From Enterovibrio qingdaonensis (lineage in GTDB: Bacteria > Pseudomonadota > Gammaproteobacteria > Enterobacterales > Vibrionaceae): 64,000 bases of DNA. The notes under the pieces were generated by a model, which searched no databases, was not told the origin of the DNA, and was given only the letters and a program-made list of their open reading frames with translations. The stretch covers positions 1 to 64,000 of the forward strand of contig NZ_JAJUBB010000024.1 of the NCBI RefSeq assembly GCF_028683135.1, written 5' to 3'. The first letter of the stretch is position 1. Each line of letters begins with the position of its first letter. Shown here piece after piece: positions 19,948-30,396 of the stretch. The position numbers and the translations under genes are program-made.

Positions 19948-22900
19948 TCAGTTTTCTCCCTGCTGAAGCAGTGCTCTGAGTTTTATAGGTTTGACAGGTT
20001 TCGCAATGTAACTAAACCCTTTATCTCGGATCATCAAACGCGTTTCAGGTGTTCTGTCGGCGGTAATAATGGTCCCGATAAATCCATCACCGAGTAATTC
20101 TCGGCAACGTTGCAAAATGTCCAATCCCGTGAGAGATGGGGCCAAATGATAGTCACTGAGAATGACATTGGGCTGCCACCCCTCATCAATAATACTAACG
20201 ACTTGTTCCAAATCTTCCGCAACTTTCACCTTACATCCCCAGCGGGTCAAAAGGCTTTCCATTCCTGTCAAAATGTCTTTTTCATTATCCACACAAAGTA
20301 CACGCACCCCAGCCAAAGGCTCGGCATTTTTTGTTGGTGCGTCATCTTCAATGCGAGTGTCTCCCTGCAGAGGCATCATCGTCGAACGATGAGCAGTGAT
20401 GGAGAATACCGTCCCCTCATCCGGCCACGAACGAAGATCAAGAGGTTGGGCAAGGATACGGCTAATACCTCGTGCGATCGCAAGTCCAAGGCCAAGTCCT
20501 AATTCAGCCCCTTTACGATCAATGCGGGTGAATTCATTAAAGATATCCTGCTGACGATCTTCTGGGATCCCAGGGCCATTGTCCCATACCTCGATGCGTA
20601 CTTTATTGCCCTTGCGACGCGCACCTAATAACACGCGTCCATTTGGGTTGTAGCGAAATGCATTAGTGAGGAAGTTTTGCAGCACACGGCGAAGAAGCCG
20701 CTTATCAGATCGAATGCGAATACCTGTTGGCTGTACGCGAAAATCGACCCCTTGCTCTTTCGCAATCATGCCAAATTCTGCAGCCAGCGTTGAAAACACC
20801 TCATCCAGCGAAAAGTCTGCAACTTTGGCCTTCATCTTCCCTGACTCAAGGCGCGAAATATCCAGTAAATCACCGATCAAATCTTCCGCGGCACCCAATG
20901 CACTTTCAATGTGCGAAGACATCTTCTGCACGTCTTTTTCTTGCGCCATTTCACTGAGTGATGATGCAAATAAGCGCGCTGCATTCATAGGCTGCATTAG
21001 ATCATGACTCACCGCAGCCAACAGTCGGCTTTTCGATTGCGATGCTTGCTCGGCTTTCGCTGTCGCAGAAAACAAGCGACGGTTCAGTGTTTCAAGCTCT
21101 TGGGTACGCTCAATAACACGCGCTTCCAAGGTTTCATTGGATTGTTTAAGTGCCTCTTCTGCATCACGGAAAGCGGTAATATCCGTAAAACTCATGACGA
21201 ATCCGCCCCCTGGCATCGGGTTCCCCTGCACTTCAATCACTCGCCCGTCTGGATGAACACGTGACGATGTGTGGGACGACCCTTGCCGTAAAAAAGACAC
21301 ACGTTTTTCTACGTGATCATCGATATTTCCAGGTCCGCAAAGCCCACGTTCGGCGTTGTAACGCACCACATCGGCAATCGGTCTGCCAACCTGAATTAAA
21401 TCTGGTGGGAATTTAAAAAGCTCGACGTAACGTTGGTTCCACGCCACCAGCCGAAGTTGTTTATCGACCACGGAAATCCCTTGGCTGATATGCTCAATCG
21501 CGCCTTGCAGCAGGCCGCGGCTAAAATCGAACAATTCGGAGGCTTCATCAACGATGGTGGCAATTTCTTCCAATTGCATATTTCGCCCTTGCAGGGCAGA
21601 GGTAAGTACCAGTTTGGCCGAAGACGCACCAAACACGCCAGCGAGTACACGCTCTGTATGGCGGATAAGTGCAGCACTTGCTTGCTGCTGCGGTAGCAAG
21701 GTTTCCCCACGCTGCTCGGCAAACATCCGAAAAGTCTGGCGCATACGTGTACGTCCCACAAAGCGTGCAGCCAGCATTTCGAGCTCTGCAACCGTTACTC
21801 TGCTTTGGTAGAGGCTTGAGTCGTCGCCTTCGGGTAGCGGCGTACCAACAAAACTCGCCGCCTGTAAACGTTCACTCAACGAAGGCCGCGTTGCCATTGA
21901 CACCACCACAAAGCAGGCAGTATTCACCATCACGCTAAGTGCCATCCCCCAGTCAACCGCACTCAGTGAACGGAAGAAAGGCAAGTCAGGCGGCGTGAGC
22001 ATCCAGAGCACCACGTTGCTGCTCGCATCTCCTGCGAGCATCCCCGTCTGCATCATCAGTGTCATCAGCCAGACAACGAAACCTGAAAACAGCCCAGCAT
22101 ATACCCCTTTTTTATTTGCCTGGCGCCAGTAAATTCCCGCCACCAACGGGGGGGCAAACTGTGCAATAGCCGCAAAAGACAAAAAGCCAATTGCAGATAA
22201 CGAAGGCACCTCGAGGATCAGTTGGTAGAAACCCCATGCAGCAATCAACAGGAGAAAAATGAGCGCACGACGCACATTGAGCAGTAAACCGGAGAACTGA
22301 GTGAAATTGCGATTGGAAATGCGCATACGGCGAAGAAGTTGCGGCAGCACCAAATCGTTTGACACCATGATAGCCAACGCGATGGTAGAGACGATAACCA
22401 TGCCACTTGCCGCGGATGCGCCGCCCAAAAACGCAAGTAGCGCGATGCCTTCGCTCCCCATCGCAAGCGGTAGCTGGATCACGTGGGTATCTGCGGATGC
22501 ACTCGGCAAAAATACCTGTCCTGCATACGCCAAAGGAAGCACGAATATGCCCATTAATAGCAAATACAGAGGAAACACCCAGCGTGCCGTATGCAAATCC
22601 TGCGCACGGGCATTTTCTACCACCATGGTATGAAACTGACGCGGTAAGCAAATAATCGCCGCCATGGTTAAGATGGTATGCACTAACAAAGACCCCCATT
22701 GTGGCGTCCCCACCACATTGGTTTCCTTGAGTGACGGGAGCGGAACGGGCGCATTCCAAAGCAAGGTAACAGCAAAGATGCCTACCACCAAAAACGCCAC
22801 GAGTTTGACGATAGACTCAAAGGCCACCGCCATCATCATCCCTCGGTGGTGTTCGGTCGAATCGATGTGGCGTGTCCCAAATAAGACGGTAAACATGGCA

Positions 22901-23400
22901 AGTGATACACACACTAACCAAGCAATCTGTCCCTGATTCAGTCCTGCCTCTTTACCGATGTTCGGGGCGATCACATCCAGCCCCATGGTGATACCACGAA
23001 GTTGCAGAGCGATGTACGGCAGAATGCCGAGCACGGCAATGATGGTGACCATTACCGCCAACCCTTGCGACTTTCCATATCGCGCAGCAATAAAGTCAGC
23101 AATCGAGGTAATGTGCTCGCGTTTGGCGATCAGAATGATGCGGGCGAGAAATCGCCAGCCAATAGTGAAAACAAGAATGGGAGCGAGGTAGATGGGAAGA
23201 AACGACCAGGGTTGGCTCGATGCCTGCCCGACGGTGCCGAAAAATGTCCAGGACGTGCAGTAAACAGCAATCGATAAGCTGTAGATCCAGGGGCGCCATC
23301 CTCGAAGCCATCGCGGGCGGTTATCGCCATACCAAGCAATGAGAAACAGAATTCCCAGATACGCCAATGCCACCGGCACCACTATCCATCCTACCGACAT
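19948..23400 (-). CDS. crbS: symporter-domain hybrid sensor histidine kinase, CrbS-like
   Basis: A 1150-residue inner-membrane sensor, start chosen at MSVGWIVVP because GGAAGG lies just upstream of that ATG. Residues about 1-510 form a complete SSS (sodium/solute symporter) domain of about 13 helices. A linker and a PAS domain (about 630-745, AIEHISQGISVVDKQLRLVAWN) follow. The HisKA domain has phospho-acceptor H799 in SHDLMQPMNAARLF, the HATPase has NFLTNAFRYN, DNGPGIP and GLGLGLAIARG, and the C-terminal receiver has phospho-acceptor D1083 in ILSDYHL and AKPVKP. In V. cholerae CrbS with CrbR turns on acs-dependent acetate use; the same partners are in this window. The sensed ligand is unproven. 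Confidence 0.9.
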   Translation of the reverse strand: MSVGWIVVPVALAYLGILFLIAWYGDNRPRWLRGWRPWIYSLSIAVYCTSWTFFGTVGQASSQPWSFLPIYLAPILVFTIGWRFLARIILIAKREHITSIADFIAARYGKSQGLAVMVTIIAVLGILPYIALQLRGITMGLDVIAPNIGKEAGLNQGQIAWLVCVSLAMFTVLFGTRHIDSTEHHRGMMMAVAFESIVKLVAFLVVGIFAVTLLWNAPVPLPSLKETNVVGTPQWGSLLVHTILTMAAIICLPRQFHTMVVENARAQDLHTARWVFPLYLLLMGIFVLPLAYAGQVFLPSASADTHVIQLPLAMGSEGIALLAFLGGASAASGMVIVSTIALAIMVSNDLVLPQLLRRMRISNRNFTQFSGLLLNVRRALIFLLLIAAWGFYQLILEVPSLSAIGFLSFAAIAQFAPPLVAGIYWRQANKKGVYAGLFSGFVVWLMTLMMQTGMLAGDASSNVVLWMLTPPDLPFFRSLSAVDWGMALSVMVNTACFVVVSMATRPSLSERLQAASFVGTPLPEGDDSSLYQSRVTVAELEMLAARFVGRTRMRQTFRMFAEQRGETLLPQQQASAALIRHTERVLAGVFGASSAKLVLTSALQGRNMQLEEIATIVDEASELFDFSRGLLQGAIEHISQGISVVDKQLRLVAWNQRYVELFKFPPDLIQVGRPIADVVRYNAERGLCGPGNIDDHVEKRVSFLRQGSSHTSSRVHPDGRVIEVQGNPMPGGGFVMSFTDITAFRDAEEALKQSNETLEARVIERTQELETLNRRLFSATAKAEQASQSKSRLLAAVSHDLMQPMNAARLFASSLSEMAQEKDVQKMSSHIESALGAAEDLIGDLLDISRLESGKMKAKVADFSLDEVFSTLAAEFGMIAKEQGVDFRVQPTGIRIRSDKRLLRRVLQNFLTNAFRYNPNGRVLLGARRKGNKVRIEVWDNGPGIPEDRQQDIFNEFTRIDRKGAELGLGLGLAIARGISRILAQPLDLRSWPDEGTVFSITAHRSTMMPLQGDTRIEDDAPTKNAEPLAGVRVLCVDNEKDILTGMESLLTRWGCKVKVAEDLEQVVSIIDEGWQPNVILSDYHLAPSLTGLDILQRCRELLGDGFIGTIITADRTPETRLMIRDKGFSYIAKPVKPIKLRALLQQGEN

Positions 23401-23512
23401 AAATCCTTCCCTGACATACACCTAACGCGAGGTACGTTGACGCTTCAAGTGCTTGTTTACCACGTCACTCAAATGACAACAACGCCACGCCCTCGCGTCG
23501 TGATGAACCTCT

Positions 23513-24709
23513 CTACTCGCGTTGCGCTGTTTCCTCAGATTTCGCGCTCACACCTAAGTTCTGCTCCTGATTTTTGGGTAATGTCAGGAACAACGCTGGC
23601 ACACCCAATGCGGCCATTACATAGAAGGCATCCCCTTGCATCCAGCCGTAAAGAGCACCACTTACCATGGTCAGCAGTGCCATTGCGGCCCCCAAAGGAA
23701 TCGCATTGTAAAGTGCCTGCATAGCCATCAACTTGTCCGAGGGCTGATGCTGGATGTAGCGCATCGCAGCAATATGCGCGAGACCAAACGTCACGCCATG
23801 TAGTGATTGTGCGAAGACCAATATACTCACGTCCGTCGACCATCCTGTCAGGCCCCAGCGAACGATGACGGCCAAAGCCGCAAGACGAAAAAGTGACTGC
23901 ACCTCCCAGTGACCAAACAAACGACGGCTAACGGCAAACATCGTCACTTCCACCACGACACCGATGCTCCATAGGTAACCGACTGTGGAATCAGAAATAC
24001 CTGATGCTATCCAATGCACCGAACTAAACGCGTAATAGGCCGCATGGCTTCCTTGAATCAATGACACCAGCAACACAAACGTCATCACTTCTTTCGATTT
24101 AATGACCGTTGAGAGTTTTGGCCGGATCGGTGGGCTCGCCGAGTCATTTAACGGCAACACACTTGGTGAGAGCAATGTCCAAAAGCCCGTAGCCAGCAAT
24201 CCGATTGCCGCAAGTACAATGATTGATTGAGGACCAAAGTGCTCCACCACTCGACCCGTCACTGTCGAGCCTAAAACAAACGCCAACGACCCCCACAAAC
24301 GTGTTTTGCCATAATCGAGCAAATTCCGCTGATTGTAGTGATTCGCCAATGCATCAGAAACCGGCACAGACGGGCCAATCGCACAGTTAATTAACACTGA
24401 CAACACGGTTAACCATAAGAGGTTTGGTGTTGCCGCTAAGTGTAAGAACCCGAACATAGCACCGATAAAAGAAATGGCACGAAGTGCGGGCAACAAATGG
24501 GTTGGCAAATGAAAGCGAGGAGTGACAGTCAAATTCATCACAAAGCGCGTCATAACACCGGCTCCAATAACAAGCCCTATGTCATCTGCGGACAGTCCCA
24601 TATACGCGAGCCAAACTGACCAAAAGGGTAAGTAAACGCCGTAAGCAAAGAAAAATGTCCCGAAATAGATCGATAACCACGAAAAGGGAGAGGGACGAAA
24701 CATGTTCAA
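23513..24709 (-). CDS. MFS transporter, HcaT (3-phenylpropionate permease)-like
   Basis: A 398-residue major facilitator protein with about 12 helices, of the HcaT/MFS_1-like group (family pattern FFFAYGVYLPFWSVWLAYMGLSADDIGLVIGAG and LDYGKTRLWGSLAFVLGS). HcaT itself is linked to phenylpropionate, but many Vibrionaceae carry this gene without phenylpropionate genes, so the substrate is unknown. Start TTG 24709 has TAGGA nine bases upstream; ATG 24703 is also possible. About 110 bp upstream of the kinase on the same strand, divergent from the CBS/DUF294 gene. Confidence 0.85.
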   Translation of the reverse strand: MNMFRPSPFSWLSIYFGTFFFAYGVYLPFWSVWLAYMGLSADDIGLVIGAGVMTRFVMNLTVTPRFHLPTHLLPALRAISFIGAMFGFLHLAATPNLLWLTVLSVLINCAIGPSVPVSDALANHYNQRNLLDYGKTRLWGSLAFVLGSTVTGRVVEHFGPQSIIVLAAIGLLATGFWTLLSPSVLPLNDSASPPIRPKLSTVIKSKEVMTFVLLVSLIQGSHAAYYAFSSVHWIASGISDSTVGYLWSIGVVVEVTMFAVSRRLFGHWEVQSLFRLAALAVIVRWGLTGWSTDVSILVFAQSLHGVTFGLAHIAAMRYIQHQPSDKLMAMQALYNAIPLGAAMALLTMVSGALYGWMQGDAFYVMAALGVPALFLTLPKNQEQNLGVSAKSEETAQRE

Positions 24710-24911
24710 CGAATTGCATCCTAGAGAAGGCTTTTAAAGTGACGGCTATTTTGACAGCGAAACGCGCAAACTTACAGCAAGATATCGTGAGGCTGCCTCT
24801 TATCACTGTCTATTTTCATAGACTAAAGTCGGCTGGCGCAGTTTGATGTGCTAAGACAAACTGGGTAGAGACATTGACGTTTAACTGCGTGCTTCTGCAA
24901 AGGAATTACCA

Positions 24912-26714
24912 ATGCCTGAACCGTTTGATCTTTCATCGCCACCTTTTGACCGACTGAGCCAGCAGCAAGCAAAGTTGCTGACTTCATCGTTGGATGTAGC
25001 TTACTTTCGCCGAGGTGATGCAATCATCGAAAAAGGCGAAACCAATGATGCATTGTATGTGGTTATTAAAGGTCGAGTGCAGGAGATCCAACCTGAAACC
25101 AAAGAGGTACAGGCGCAATACATAAAGGACGACTTGTTCGATGCCAGAGCCTTGATCAAAGGGCTTGCACATCATCGTTATCGTGCGGTCGAAGACACAT
25201 TGTGTTACGTCCTCCCCAAGCGAGTTTTCATGACACTCTATCAAGAGAACCCTGCATTTTCTGACTACTTCAGTACCAGCTTCAGTCAACGAAAGCGGCT
25301 GATGGAAAAAGCGCAACAGCAACAAAATCTCGCTGAATTTATACTGACAGAAGTCGACGATACGAATATTCAACCTATTCAGACGCTCCCTCATCACACC
25401 TCTATTCACGATGCGACGCATTTATTGAGAAAGCAGCGGCAAGACTGCGCCTTGGTCAATCTGGAAAGCGGCGATCATCGGGTTGGTATCATCACTCGCA
25501 CCAACCTTCTGCACGCATTGGTGGAAAATGGGAAGGCACTGATTGATCCCGTTGGCGATATCGCGACGGCACCTGTTATTAGCGTCGAAATTGGCGAATA
25601 CCTCTTCAATGTTATGATTTTGATGACACGAGATCGGGTAAAACGCGTGAGAGTAACGAAAGACGGGGAAACGGTCGGCATGCTCGACATGACTCAGGTA
25701 CTTAGCTTGTTCTCTACCCACTCTCACGTACTGACGCTTCAGATCAATCGCGCCCATACCATTGAAGAGCTTGCGCTTGCCGCCAATAACCAACAGCAAC
25801 TTGTGGCAACGCTCACCAACAATGGCATTCACACTCCGTTCGTCATGGAACTCATTTCTGCCGTTAACGAACAGATCATAGAGAAAGCATTCCAACTGAC
25901 CATGCCAGAAACGTTTCAGTCCAAATGCTGCTTATTTGTAATGGGCTCTGAGGGCCGCGGCGAACAAATACTAAAGACCGACCAAGATAACGGCTTGGTG
26001 ATCGCCGATGGTGTGCACTGGCCAGATATCGAACACTACATGAACCGCTTCAGTGAAGTGCTAAACCGCTTGGGTTATCCGCCCTGTAAAGGCGGTGTCA
26101 TGGTCAATAATCCTCGCTGGGTAAAGTCGCAGTCAGAATGGAAAACAACAGTCCATTCGCTTTGCCAGATTGCCGACGAGCGCAGCCTGATGGATCTTGC
26201 CATCATTGCAGATAGCAAAGCTGTAGCCGGAAACAAAGGGTTGCTCGATCCTGTGACGCAAAACCTGAGGAACATACTCAGTGGCAACATGCTTGCGCTA
26301 AACACTTTCGTCCGTCCGTGTCTCGCATTTCGGGTACCACTTACCTTATTTGGCAGCCTAAAAACGGATAAAGAGGGATTGGATGTCAAAAAGGGGGGCA
26401 TTTTTCCATTGGTGCATGGCGTAAGGACTTTAGCGTTAGAAAACGGACTAAAAGAGACCAATACCTTTGACCGACTGTCTGCCCTCACTCGTTGTAATGC
26501 GTTAGACGAAGAAACCGCGAACAACTTAGCAGAGGCATTGAAACTGTTTGTGAAAACGCGTCTTCAGCAGCAGCTGGACAGTGAAACGCATGACAGTAAC
26601 CAGTTAGATGTCTCTCGCTTGCCGCGCAGTGAACGTGATTTGTTACGAGACTGTCTATCGGTGGTCAAACGGTTCAAAGAACGCCTCGCCGCTCACTATC
26701 AGGTGAGGGATTAA
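24912..26714 (+). CDS. cNMP-binding / CBS / DUF294 nucleotidyltransferase-like protein
   Basis: A 600-residue cytoplasmic protein in three parts. First, a cyclic-nucleotide-binding-like domain (about 5-130, FRRGDAIIEKGETNDALYVVIKGRVQEI). Second, a CBS pair (about 155-280, HTSIHDATHLLRKQRQDCALV and VGIITRTNLLHAL). Third, a DUF294 nucleotidyltransferase-like domain with GSEGRGEQILKTDQDNGLVI, resembling the GlnD/GlnE active-site GS...D-x-D pattern, plus a C-terminal helical domain. Such proteins are co-conserved with CrbS/MxtR-type kinases and a DnaQ-like exonuclease, which follows immediately. Probably a regulatory nucleotidyltransferase; target unknown. Confidence 0.85.
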   Translation: MPEPFDLSSPPFDRLSQQQAKLLTSSLDVAYFRRGDAIIEKGETNDALYVVIKGRVQEIQPETKEVQAQYIKDDLFDARALIKGLAHHRYRAVEDTLCYVLPKRVFMTLYQENPAFSDYFSTSFSQRKRLMEKAQQQQNLAEFILTEVDDTNIQPIQTLPHHTSIHDATHLLRKQRQDCALVNLESGDHRVGIITRTNLLHALVENGKALIDPVGDIATAPVISVEIGEYLFNVMILMTRDRVKRVRVTKDGETVGMLDMTQVLSLFSTHSHVLTLQINRAHTIEELALAANNQQQLVATLTNNGIHTPFVMELISAVNEQIIEKAFQLTMPETFQSKCCLFVMGSEGRGEQILKTDQDNGLVIADGVHWPDIEHYMNRFSEVLNRLGYPPCKGGVMVNNPRWVKSQSEWKTTVHSLCQIADERSLMDLAIIADSKAVAGNKGLLDPVTQNLRNILSGNMLALNTFVRPCLAFRVPLTLFGSLKTDKEGLDVKKGGIFPLVHGVRTLALENGLKETNTFDRLSALTRCNALDEETANNLAEALKLFVKTRLQQQLDSETHDSNQLDVSRLPRSERDLLRDCLSVVKRFKERLAAHYQVRD

Positions 26715-26715
26715 T

Positions 26716-27339
26716 ATGAACACATTGACTCGTTACTGGTATCGCTACAAATATCGACAGACGCCTTACGCGCCGCTTTTTAGCAAACCATCAGATGACG
26801 AGCTTATTGCTCTGGATTGCGAAACCACCAGCCTCGACCCAAACAAAGCTGAGCTTGTCAGTATTGCCGCAATCAAGATTCGCGGAAACACGCTGATCAC
26901 CAGCGAGCCATTGTTATTATCACTCCGCGCACCGACGTCACTAAACGAGCAGTCAATTAAAGTGCACGGCATTCGCCATCAAGATTTAGAAAATGGCATG
27001 GACACAAAAGAGGCCATGCTGCGCCTTATCGATTACATTGGAAATCGCCCTATCGTTGGCTACTACATTCACTACGACAAAACCATTCTCGACCGCTATG
27101 CCAAGCGAGAACTGGGATTCAAACTGCCTAATCGCGAAATTGAAGTCAGCGACATGTATCGTAAACGTTTAGAGCAAGCCCTGCCAAATGCCTACTATGA
27201 TTTGAGTATGGAGGCGATAGGACACCACTTAGAACTGCCACTGTCTGGACGTCATGATGCACTGCAAGACTCCATCAGTGCGGCATTGATTTACGTCCGC
27301 TTGAAATACGGGGATGTGCCAATCCCCACTTATTACTAA
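26716..27339 (+). CDS. DnaQ-like 3'-5' exonuclease (DEDDh family)
   Basis: A 207-residue protein with the DEDDh exonuclease fold: Exo I ALDCETTSLDP, Exo II VGYYIHYDKTILDRY, and Exo III with catalytic His in SGRHDALQDSISAAL. This resembles the proofreading subunit epsilon but is a stand-alone homologue, not dnaQ itself, and lacks the C-terminal polymerase-binding tail. It starts one base after the CBS/DUF294 stop, so the two are cotranscribed. The nucleic acid or nucleotide substrate is unknown. Confidence 0.88.
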   Translation: MNTLTRYWYRYKYRQTPYAPLFSKPSDDELIALDCETTSLDPNKAELVSIAAIKIRGNTLITSEPLLLSLRAPTSLNEQSIKVHGIRHQDLENGMDTKEAMLRLIDYIGNRPIVGYYIHYDKTILDRYAKRELGFKLPNREIEVSDMYRKRLEQALPNAYYDLSMEAIGHHLELPLSGRHDALQDSISAALIYVRLKYGDVPIPTYY

Positions 27340-27569
27340 ATCATGCGCAACAGCTTTCATTGAATTGCGAGCCAAACCACGACTTACGTCGTGTAAGTTC
27401 ACATATTCCAGAGAAATCGTAAGTGTCATCCTAAAGTCTAATTGTCGAGAAACCCCAACTGACCGACCTTAGTAAGACAAGATCGGAATACCGTACCCCG
27501 TATAAAGTACTGCTGTCAGAAAAAAGGATGTGCTCAAAAGCACAACGCAGGAACACAAGGAGAAAGAGA

Positions 27570-29519
27570 ATGAGTGAGGTTCACCTGCACCCGGTCATGC
27601 CGGAAATTGAAGCAAAAGCCCATATCAACAACGACAACTACCGCGAGATGTACCAACAGTCTGTTGTTAACCCTGAGGGTTTTTGGCGCGAACACGGCAA
27701 GATCGTAGATTGGATCAAACCTTTTACCAAGGTGAAGAACACCTCTTTTGACACTGGTCACGTTGACATCAGATGGTTTGAAGATGGCACACTGAACGTG
27801 TCAGCTAACTGTATTGACCGTCATCTTGATACCAAAGGCGATCAGGTTGCTCTGATTTGGGAAGGCGATAACCCTGCCGAAGATAAGACACTGACCTATA
27901 ACGAACTGCACATCGAAGTATGTAAGTTTGCCAACGCATTAAAAGGCCAAGGCGTCCGTAAAGGTGATGTCGTTTGTCTTTATATGCCAATGGTTATGGA
28001 AGCCGCTATCGCAATGCTGGCTTGTACTCGCATCGGGGCAGTTCACACCATCGTATTTGGTGGCTTTTCTCCAGAAGCACTGGCAGGTCGTATTGTCGAC
28101 TCAAATGCCAAAGTGGTTGTGACAGCAGACGAAGGTGTACGTGGCGGCCGCGCCGTTCCACTGAAACAAAACGTCGATGCAGCACTGACTAACCCTGCTG
28201 TTTCTTCCGTAGAGAAAGTGGTTGTATACCAGCGCACTGGCAACAATATTGAGTGGGTATCAGGCCGAGATGTCTGGTGGCACGAAGCGACAGCCGTTGT
28301 ATCGGACAACTGTGAGCCTGAAGAGATGAACGCGGAAGACCCACTGTTCATCCTATACACCTCCGGTTCTACCGGCACGCCAAAAGGTGTTCTGCACACC
28401 ACAGGCGGTTACCTTGTTTACGCAACCATGACCTTCAAGTACGTCTTCGACTATCAAGAAGGTGAAGTCTTCTGGTGTACTGCGGATGTAGGTTGGATCA
28501 CTGGCCACAGTTACCTGATTTACGGGCCACTGGCGAACGGTGCAAAAACCATTTTGTTCGAAGGTGTACCAAACTATCCATCCACTGCGCGCATGAGTGA
28601 AGTGGTCGACAAACACCAAGTCAATATCCTTTACACCGCACCGACAGCTATTCGTGCTCTGATGGCAAAAGGTAACGAAGCGATTGAAGGTACCAAGCGT
28701 GACTCTTTGCGCATCATGGGTTCTGTGGGTGAGCCAATTAACCCAGAAGCATGGGAGTGGTACTACAAGACGATTGGCGACAGCAAGTGCCCAATCGTAG
28801 ATACTTGGTGGCAAACAGAAACGGGTGGCATTTTGATCACTCCGCTACCTGGCGCTACCGCTCTGAAGCCAGGCTCCGCAACCCGTCCATTCTTCGGTGT
28901 GCAGCCTGCTTTGGTTGATAACATGGGCAACATTATCGACGGCGCAACCGAAGGTAACTTGGTAATGCTGGACTCCTGGCCAGGCCAAATGCGTACCGTT
29001 AACGGTGACCATGAGCGCTTCGAGCAAACCTACTTCTCTACCTTCAAAGGCATGTACTTCACTGGTGACGGTGCACGTCGTGACGAAGACGGTTACTACT
29101 GGATCACAGGACGTGTGGATGACGTACTGAACGTTTCCGGTCACCGTATGGGTACTGCGGAAATTGAATCTGCGCTGGTCGCGTTCGACAAAATCGCGGA
29201 AGCAGCAATCGTCGGTGTTCCCCACGATATCAAAGGCCAAGCAATTTATGCGTATATCACGCTTAATGCTGGTGAAGTACCAAGCGCAGAGCTAACCAAA
29301 GAAGTGAAGAATTGGGTACGTAAGGAGATTGGTCCTATCGCGACGCCGGACTTCATCCACTGGACAGATGCCTTGCCGAAGACCCGTTCAGGTAAAATCA
29401 TGCGCCGTATCCTGCGTAAGATTGCAACTGGCGATACTGGTAGCTTGGGGGATACCTCAACACTGGCAGATCCAAGCGTGGTAGACAAACTCATCGCAGA
29501 GAAATCTAGCGTGGTTTAA
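27570..29519 (+). CDS. acsA: acetyl-CoA synthetase
   Basis: Activates acetate to acetyl-CoA via acetyl-AMP; the main enzyme of low-acetate scavenging. 649 residues from the ATG giving [19 protein letters not shown], preceded by AAGGAG; an upstream in-frame ATG at 27528 has no site. Motifs: [72 protein letters not shown], and C-terminal [11 protein letters not shown] whose lysine is the conserved acetylation site. The 230-bp upstream gap should hold the CrbR-dependent promoter, though I see no certain site. Confidence 0.97.
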   Translation: MSEVHLHPVMPEIEAKAHINNDNYREMYQQSVVNPEGFWREHGKIVDWIKPFTKVKNTSFDTGHVDIRWFEDGTLNVSANCIDRHLDTKGDQVALIWEGDNPAEDKTLTYNELHIEVCKFANALKGQGVRKGDVVCLYMPMVMEAAIAMLACTRIGAVHTIVFGGFSPEALAGRIVDSNAKVVVTADEGVRGGRAVPLKQNVDAALTNPAVSSVEKVVVYQRTGNNIEWVSGRDVWWHEATAVVSDNCEPEEMNAEDPLFILYTSGSTGTPKGVLHTTGGYLVYATMTFKYVFDYQEGEVFWCTADVGWITGHSYLIYGPLANGAKTILFEGVPNYPSTARMSEVVDKHQVNILYTAPTAIRALMAKGNEAIEGTKRDSLRIMGSVGEPINPEAWEWYYKTIGDSKCPIVDTWWQTETGGILITPLPGATALKPGSATRPFFGVQPALVDNMGNIIDGATEGNLVMLDSWPGQMRTVNGDHERFEQTYFSTFKGMYFTGDGARRDEDGYYWITGRVDDVLNVSGHRMGTAEIESALVAFDKIAEAAIVGVPHDIKGQAIYAYITLNAGEVPSAELTKEVKNWVRKEIGPIATPDFIHWTDALPKTRSGKIMRRILRKIATGDTGSLGDTSTLADPSVVDKLIAEKSSVV

Positions 29520-29535
29520 CCCTATTCGACGCAAC

Positions 29536-29562
29536 AAAAAAGGCCGCTATGCGGCCTTTTTT
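29536..29562 (+). terminator. acsA terminator
   Basis: AAAAAAGGCCGC, TAT, GCGGCCTTTTTT, about 16 bp after the acsA stop. Confidence 0.92.
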
Positions 29563-29914
29563 ATTGCCCGTTTTTCGTGTTAATTACTGGTCAATATGCA
29601 CTCGATTTCTTAAATACTGCGCGTAATTTCGGTGATAACGCCAAATGTGGGATTGAATTAACACTTTCATCGACAAGGCTGCTTAAATTATGAACTCTTC
29701 ACGCGAACGCTTTGTCATAACACGGTAATGTATATCCGGATTTGGCAAAATATGTCTGATAAGACCAGTATTTTGCTGCCATTTGCCGTGATTTCTCTAT
29801 AATTGCGTTTCAGTACATGGCTGGAGTGCCATTTTTTAGGTTCTCAAACCATTTGGTGCCAGAAAGCAGAAATTAGGGACTTTTCGCAACAAGAACAGGA
29901 ACAAAGCGGTCAAG
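29563..29914. other. acsA-aroQ intergenic region
   Basis: About 350 bp without a gene. A perfect -10 hexamer TATAAT is at 29798-29803, but the -35 region 17 bp upstream (GCTGCC) is poor. It is the best candidate for the aroQ-accBC promoter, with a leader of about 105 bases. Nothing else recognised. Confidence 0.4.
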
Positions 29915-30370
29915 ATGACAGAAAATCGCAACGTTTTACTTCTCAACGGCCCAAACCTAAACATGCTGGGTGTTAGAGAACCAGGACATTACGGACAGAA
30001 GACGCTAGATCAGATTGTTACCGATCTGACCGCCCTTGCTACACAGCTCAATATTACCCTTGAGCATGTACAGTCAAACGCGGAACATGTCTTGATTGAA
30101 ACCATCCATCAAGCAATGGGTAATGTTGACTACATCATCATTAATCCCGCCGCCTTCACGCATACAAGTGTAGCACTCAGAGACGCGATTTTGTCTGTCG
30201 GCATCCCTTTCATTGAGGTGCATTTGTCCAACGTTCACGCTCGTGAACCTTTCCGCCATCACTCTTATTTCTCCGATAAAGCCGAAGGCGTCATCGTGGG
30301 GTTGGGAGCACAAGGCTACGAATTTGCTTTGAGGGCAGCGGCAAGTCGCCTGCAATCAAAGACCAACTGA
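29915..30370 (+). CDS. aroQ: type II 3-dehydroquinate dehydratase
   Basis: Third step of the shikimate pathway, dehydrating 3-dehydroquinate in the cytoplasm. The 151-residue protein has the type II signatures [19 protein letters not shown] (catalytic Tyr in the GHYG loop), [27 protein letters not shown] and the final [27 protein letters not shown]. Complete and usual length. First of aroQ-accB-accC, the order found in many gammaproteobacteria. Confidence 0.96.
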   Translation: MTENRNVLLLNGPNLNMLGVREPGHYGQKTLDQIVTDLTALATQLNITLEHVQSNAEHVLIETIHQAMGNVDYIIINPAAFTHTSVALRDAILSVGIPFIEVHLSNVHAREPFRHHSYFSDKAEGVIVGLGAQGYEFALRAAASRLQSKTN

Positions 30371-30396
30371 ACAACATATTAAAGAGATAAGACACC

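Noticed and set aside
22112-22759. 215-codon frame inside the CrbS-like kinase in another frame
   Set aside because: A shadow of the hydrophobic helices of the true frame, which has clear domains.
27340-27569. CRP site and CrbR site in the acsA promoter
   Set aside because: Only half sites were found; no repeated motif supports a binding site.
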